Positions 41,566 through 43,848 of a stretch of DNA of 43,848 nucleotides are shown here, piece after piece. The notes under the pieces were generated by a model. It did not search any database. It saw nothing but the letters and a program-made list of their open reading frames with translations, and was not told the DNA's origin. The stretch lies in the NCBI GenBank assembly GCA_050313895.1, contig JBNPMI010000014.1; one strand, given 5' to 3'. The position numbers and the translations under genes are program-made. Origin of the DNA: JALFST01 sp022779285 (GTDB lineage Bacteria; Bacillota; Clostridia; Tissierellales; Peptoniphilaceae). The stretch's first letter is position 1. Every line of letters starts with the position of its first letter.

Positions 41566-42732
41566 ATGATGGAATCGACAATTATCTGCAGAGAGAGGGT
41601 GTACCAGCAATGGGGAAGAGTGAGCCGGCTTCGAGAACAGCCGGTTACGATTCGGCTTGCGGTTCATGCCGCTTCAGATCAAGGACGCAATCCTTCTGCT
41701 TATTATCTTGTAGTCACGGGATTCTTCAAGCTGCTTCAGGATTTGGATGTGATCAGCTATCGGCATACCGTGACGGAGGAAGGGCTGGTTTTTTATTTGA
41801 AAGTCAGGGAATCTCGCAATGTGGTTCGCAGTTATCTCGCAAGCCTGAGAAAGAAACATATACTGGCTTCCGCATGGGAGATTCATCTCGTGGAATCCGC
41901 ACGCTATGTGGCATTTCCGTATGATACGCCCCTTTTGACGGAACAGGAATTCCAGAGCCTCACCTCTCTGCATATCTCTATGGGATCCCGTCCTCTTCGT
42001 TTTTCCAAAATGTTTTTATATGCGGCGCTTTCGGCATTCGGCAGGGAGCACGGATATGGAAGCTGCGTCTTTGACCGGGCGGATGCAAGGGAAGGAACGG
42101 ATTTTTACACAATCCTGCAAGGCATGGAAATTCTGCAGCATGCTTTTACCGATGTCGATTTTTCAAGAGCCTCTTCTTTACAGCAGCTCCGCGAGATGGC
42201 AAAGCCTGCCGAAGCTGCTCTTTACCGCGTAGGCGGAGAGCGCTTTTTCAAGGAAATATTTTTTCAGTCGATGCTTCTTGCCTGTGCTTATGAAAAAAAG
42301 ATTCCTTTTGATTTTGTATGTCCTGTCATAGGCGCCATGACTCAGGAAATGGAAAAAGGCTTTTCCGGAGCCGATTTTTCCGACGGCTCCGAGTCCTATT
42401 GGTCTTCCGGGTCCGACAGCATTCGCAAGGTGGTCATTCAGGGCTTTCAGCCGCTGGTGGAAATTGCCGTGCCTTTTTTTCAAAAACAAAAGGATTCGGA
42501 CGATCGAACGCTTTTTTTGATGACACAATGGGAGGATACGACGACCATCGCCGATTTGACCCGGGCGCGATACCGGGAACTGCAAAGAGTTGCGGAGATG
42601 GCATTAAAAAGCCGAGCTGTCGACCGAAAGCAGTTCAATGAGCTGTTTTATCGAAACGGACTGGTATGTAACGGATTGCAGGAGCTTTATATTGTGACGG
42701 AAATTCTCCTTTGGATGGAGCGTGAGGAATAA
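41566..42732 (+). CDS. diverged CitX-CitG-like protein without the catalytic motifs
   Basis: A 388-residue protein that I align by eye, over its whole length, with CitXG fusions (prosthetic-group transferase CitX plus triphosphoribosyl-dephospho-CoA synthase CitG of citrate lyase). Residues 1 to about 140 follow CitX, but the HPLGRLWDIDV motif has become HILASAWEIHL. Residues about 145-385 follow CitG: LREMAKPAEAALYRVGGERF matches the segment before the CitG NTHKG motif, VVIQGFQPLVEIAVPFF matches the EAEAGYP region, and YRNGLVCNGLQELYIVTEIL matches SPGGSADLL. SPKPGLVD, NTHKG, DTN and SPGGSAD are all lost. The frame is intact. A GGGAG site precedes ATG 41566/41569. The function is unknown. Confidence 0.6.
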   Translation: MMESTIICRERVYQQWGRVSRLREQPVTIRLAVHAASDQGRNPSAYYLVVTGFFKLLQDLDVISYRHTVTEEGLVFYLKVRESRNVVRSYLASLRKKHILASAWEIHLVESARYVAFPYDTPLLTEQEFQSLTSLHISMGSRPLRFSKMFLYAALSAFGREHGYGSCVFDRADAREGTDFYTILQGMEILQHAFTDVDFSRASSLQQLREMAKPAEAALYRVGGERFFKEIFFQSMLLACAYEKKIPFDFVCPVIGAMTQEMEKGFSGADFSDGSESYWSSGSDSIRKVVIQGFQPLVEIAVPFFQKQKDSDDRTLFLMTQWEDTTTIADLTRARYRELQRVAEMALKSRAVDRKQFNELFYRNGLVCNGLQELYIVTEILLWMEREE

Positions 42733-42735
42733 AAA

Positions 42736-42811
42736 CCCGGCAGAAAGGATATCGTAACCGTTCCCGCTTTAGCGGAATCGGAGCTGCTCGAAGAGAATCC
42801 TTTCTGCCGGG
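42736..42811. terminator. extended bidirectional terminator
   Basis: Perfect 15-base arms (42736-42750 with 42797-42811) enclose about 46 bases that contain a second small hairpin (CCGC-TTTA-GCGG). Plus-strand T-runs follow the right arm, and five T follow on the minus strand, so it serves both the CitXG-like gene and folA. Confidence 0.85.
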
Positions 42812-42817
42812 CTTTCT

Positions 42818-43315
42818 TTATTTTTTTTGGTATGTGCAAAATGTATAGGAATAGTGCGGGGGCTCCTCCGCGATAAACGGGCCTTCTTCTTTTTCCAATT
42901 TCCATGCGCCGGAGATTTCCGGAAAGAACACATCCGCCTCAGGGAAGACGGCATCGACTATGGTGAGATGCAAAACATCCGCGTAGGGAAGAAATTGCCG
43001 GTACACCTCTCCGCCGCCGCAGATCAGAACCTTTTTTCCCTCCCTCTCGGCATTCTGAATCGCCTGAAGAGCTTCAGACAATGAAGAAAGGCTTCTGATG
43101 CCGGGAATTTTCAGTGAAGAACGTGTTAAGATCCAATTTTCACGATGGGGCAGACCCTGCGGCGTGGGCAGCGAGGCCAAGGTTTTCCGTCCGTAGATTA
43201 CGATATGGCCCCGGGTCAAAGCCAGAAAATGCCGGAGATCTTCCTTGATTTTTACGATCTGATTCTCGCCGGCGCCCAAAGCATTGTTGCGATCCATAAT
43301 GGCGATCATTTCCAT
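42818..43315 (-). CDS. folA: dihydrofolate reductase
   Basis: A 165-residue enzyme reducing dihydrofolate with NADPH. MIAIMDRNNALGAGENQI is the N-terminal strand and Met20-like loop (normally IG..N..PW). Lys-Glu-Asp-Leu-Arg-His-Phe gives the folate-site helix with the catalytic acid. IVIYGRKTLASLP binds NADPH, and LICGGGEVYRQFL is the GG.(E/Q)(I/V)Y motif. ATG 43315 is preferred because the AAGGAGG site is six bases from it; an in-frame ATG two codons earlier touches the site. No thyA is adjacent. Confidence 0.93.
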   Translation of the reverse strand: MEMIAIMDRNNALGAGENQIVKIKEDLRHFLALTRGHIVIYGRKTLASLPTPQGLPHRENWILTRSSLKIPGIRSLSSLSEALQAIQNAEREGKKVLICGGGEVYRQFLPYADVLHLTIVDAVFPEADVFFPEISGAWKLEKEEGPFIAEEPPHYSYTFCTYQKK

Positions 43316-43397
43316 ATGCATCCTCCTTTTTCGATGGATCCGATCCGAGAAAACAATGGACATCGGCCGGTCATCTTAAGCAGTGTTCCAGCAAGTG

Positions 43398-43441
43398 TAA
43401 AAAGAAAACCTCTCTGATTCGACCGGAAACAGAGAGGTTTT
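43398..43441 (-). terminator. terminator of the minus-strand tRNA-Thr/tRNA-Lys transcript
   Basis: Twelve pairs (43405-43416 with 43430-43441) with a 13-base loop are followed on the minus strand by TTTTCTTTTT, right after the tRNA-Lys gene. Confidence 0.85.
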
Positions 43442-43444
43442 GAA

Positions 43445-43517
43445 TCCACCCTCAGAGACTCGAACTCTGGACACCCTGATTAAGAGTCAGGTGCTCTACC
43501 AACTGAGCTAAGGGTGG
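43445..43517 (-). tRNA. tRNA-Lys (anticodon CTT)
   Basis: On the minus strand: acceptor CCACCCT/AGGGTGG, D stem GCTC/GAGC, anticodon stem CCTGA/TCAGG with loop CTCTTAA (CTT, reading AAG), and T arm CAGAG/CTCTG with TTCGAGT. The discriminator is A and there is no encoded CCA. Confidence 0.95.
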
Positions 43518-43604
43518 TTAAGAATACCGAAATATTATAGCGTTTGATGCCGCCTTTTTCAAGTCCTGCTTTGAAAAAACAAAACTGCAGCGCCTGACGG
43601 CGAA

Positions 43605-43677
43605 AGCTGTCTACCGGGATTGAACCGGTGACCTCAGCCTTACCATGGCTGCGCTCTACCTGCTGAGCTAAGACAGC
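43605..43677 (-). tRNA. tRNA-Thr (anticodon GGT)
   Basis: On the minus strand: acceptor GCTGTCT/AGACAGC, D stem GCTC/GAGC, anticodon stem CAGCC/GGCTG with loop ATGGTAA (GGT), and T arm ACCGG/CCGGT. The discriminator is T and there is no encoded CCA. It is upstream of tRNA-Lys in the same transcript. Confidence 0.95.
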
Positions 43678-43690
43678 GAATAACGAATAT

Positions 43691-43719
43691 ATTTTAGGAG
43701 ATTTTATCGATGCTGTCAA
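43691..43719 (-). promoter_or_regulatory. promoter of tRNA-Thr/tRNA-Lys
   Basis: Read on the minus strand, TTGACA (43714-43719) and TAAAAT (43691-43696) are spaced by 17 bases, 13 bases ahead of tRNA-Thr. Confidence 0.85.
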
Positions 43720-43735
43720 CCGAAAACAAAAATTT

Positions 43736-43796
43736 TGTCAAGCGTCAGCGATTTTGTCACTTTTTCCCCCTTGTTTCTGTCAGCGATTTTGTCACT
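43736..43796. repeat. 18-base direct repeat pair, possible insertion-sequence end
   Basis: GTCAGCGATTTTGTCACT occurs at 43744-43761 and again at 43779-43796 (35-base period), with a partial copy ATTTTGTCA at 43732-43740. Repeated short blocks beginning TGTCA are seen at the ends of IS21-like elements. No transposase frame is visible in the 52 bases that remain, so the assignment is tentative. Confidence 0.4.
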
Positions 43797-43848
43797 CTTG
43801 GTCTGTCCCGGGGCTCTGCTCCGAACCCCGTCCAGCCGAGGGCAGGCA

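Noticed and set aside
1..43848. CRISPR array, prophage or toxin-antitoxin system
   Set aside because: No regularly spaced repeats with unique spacers, no phage structural or integrase genes, and no toxin-antitoxin pair were found. The XRE gene at 14975-15415 has no toxin partner.

Overview
The window looks like a chromosomal segment of a Gram-positive anaerobe of the Clostridia (Bacillota). The reasons are strong Shine-Dalgarno sites, near-consensus sigma-A promoters, the ctsR-mcsA-clpC-radA block, a CdaA/CdaR c-di-AMP pair, KtrAB-type potassium uptake, rubrerythrin, and many U-tract terminators. Base composition is moderate by eye. None of the six tRNA genes encodes its CCA end. I cannot name the genus.

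Layout. (1) 1-1009: promoter, FMN riboswitch with terminator, and ribU (riboflavin uptake). (2) 1048-10062: a tightly packed co-directional block: tsaE, a tsaB-rimI fusion and tsaD (tRNA t6A synthesis), a PHP phosphoesterase, pcrA and ligA (DNA repair and replication), rdgB (nucleotide pool cleaning) and a small metallophosphoesterase. (3) 10149-12446: tRNA-Arg(CCG), then trkH/trkA potassium uptake. (4) 12465-15931: an M42 aminopeptidase on the minus strand, a small membrane gene that looks frameshifted, a membrane-anchored XRE regulator, and poorly coding DNA. (5) 15932-18478: tRNA-His, tRNA-Leu, an ANT(6)-like gene with a broken nucleotidyltransferase motif coupled to a D-Ala-D-Ala carboxypeptidase, and tRNA-Arg(CCT). 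(6) 18549-21154: nucleoside 2-deoxyribosyltransferase and an EF-G-2-type GTPase. (7) 21175-27873: a CtsR-controlled stress block, ctsR-mcsA-clpC (no mcsB), then radA, carD and a PIN/TRAM membrane protein.

(8) 28018-32441 is an accessory metabolic cassette: a divergent LysR regulator and a three-gene operon encoding a D-2-hydroxyacid dehydrogenase, a DmpG-like aldolase with altered catalytic residues, and a GltS-type sodium/dicarboxylate symporter. It is bounded by strong terminators and looks more AT-rich than its neighbours. (9) 32541-37681: an S41-like membrane protease, rubrerythrin, a Crh-like HPr lacking the phosphorylatable His, cdaA-cdaR, and a LiaF-like membrane protein. (10) 37764-42811: gltX, cysS, rlmB (no mrnC) and a gene that I read as a strongly diverged CitX-CitG fusion that has lost its signature motifs. 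(11) 42818-43848: folA, tRNA-Lys and tRNA-Thr on the minus strand, and a repeat-bearing end that may be the edge of an insertion sequence.

Most of the window is ordinary housekeeping. The most interesting items are the LysR/dehydrogenase/aldolase/GltS cassette, the CitXG-derived protein, and several apparent pseudoenzymes (ANT(6)-like, HPr-like and S41-like). All family assignments were made by reading motifs; no database search was run.
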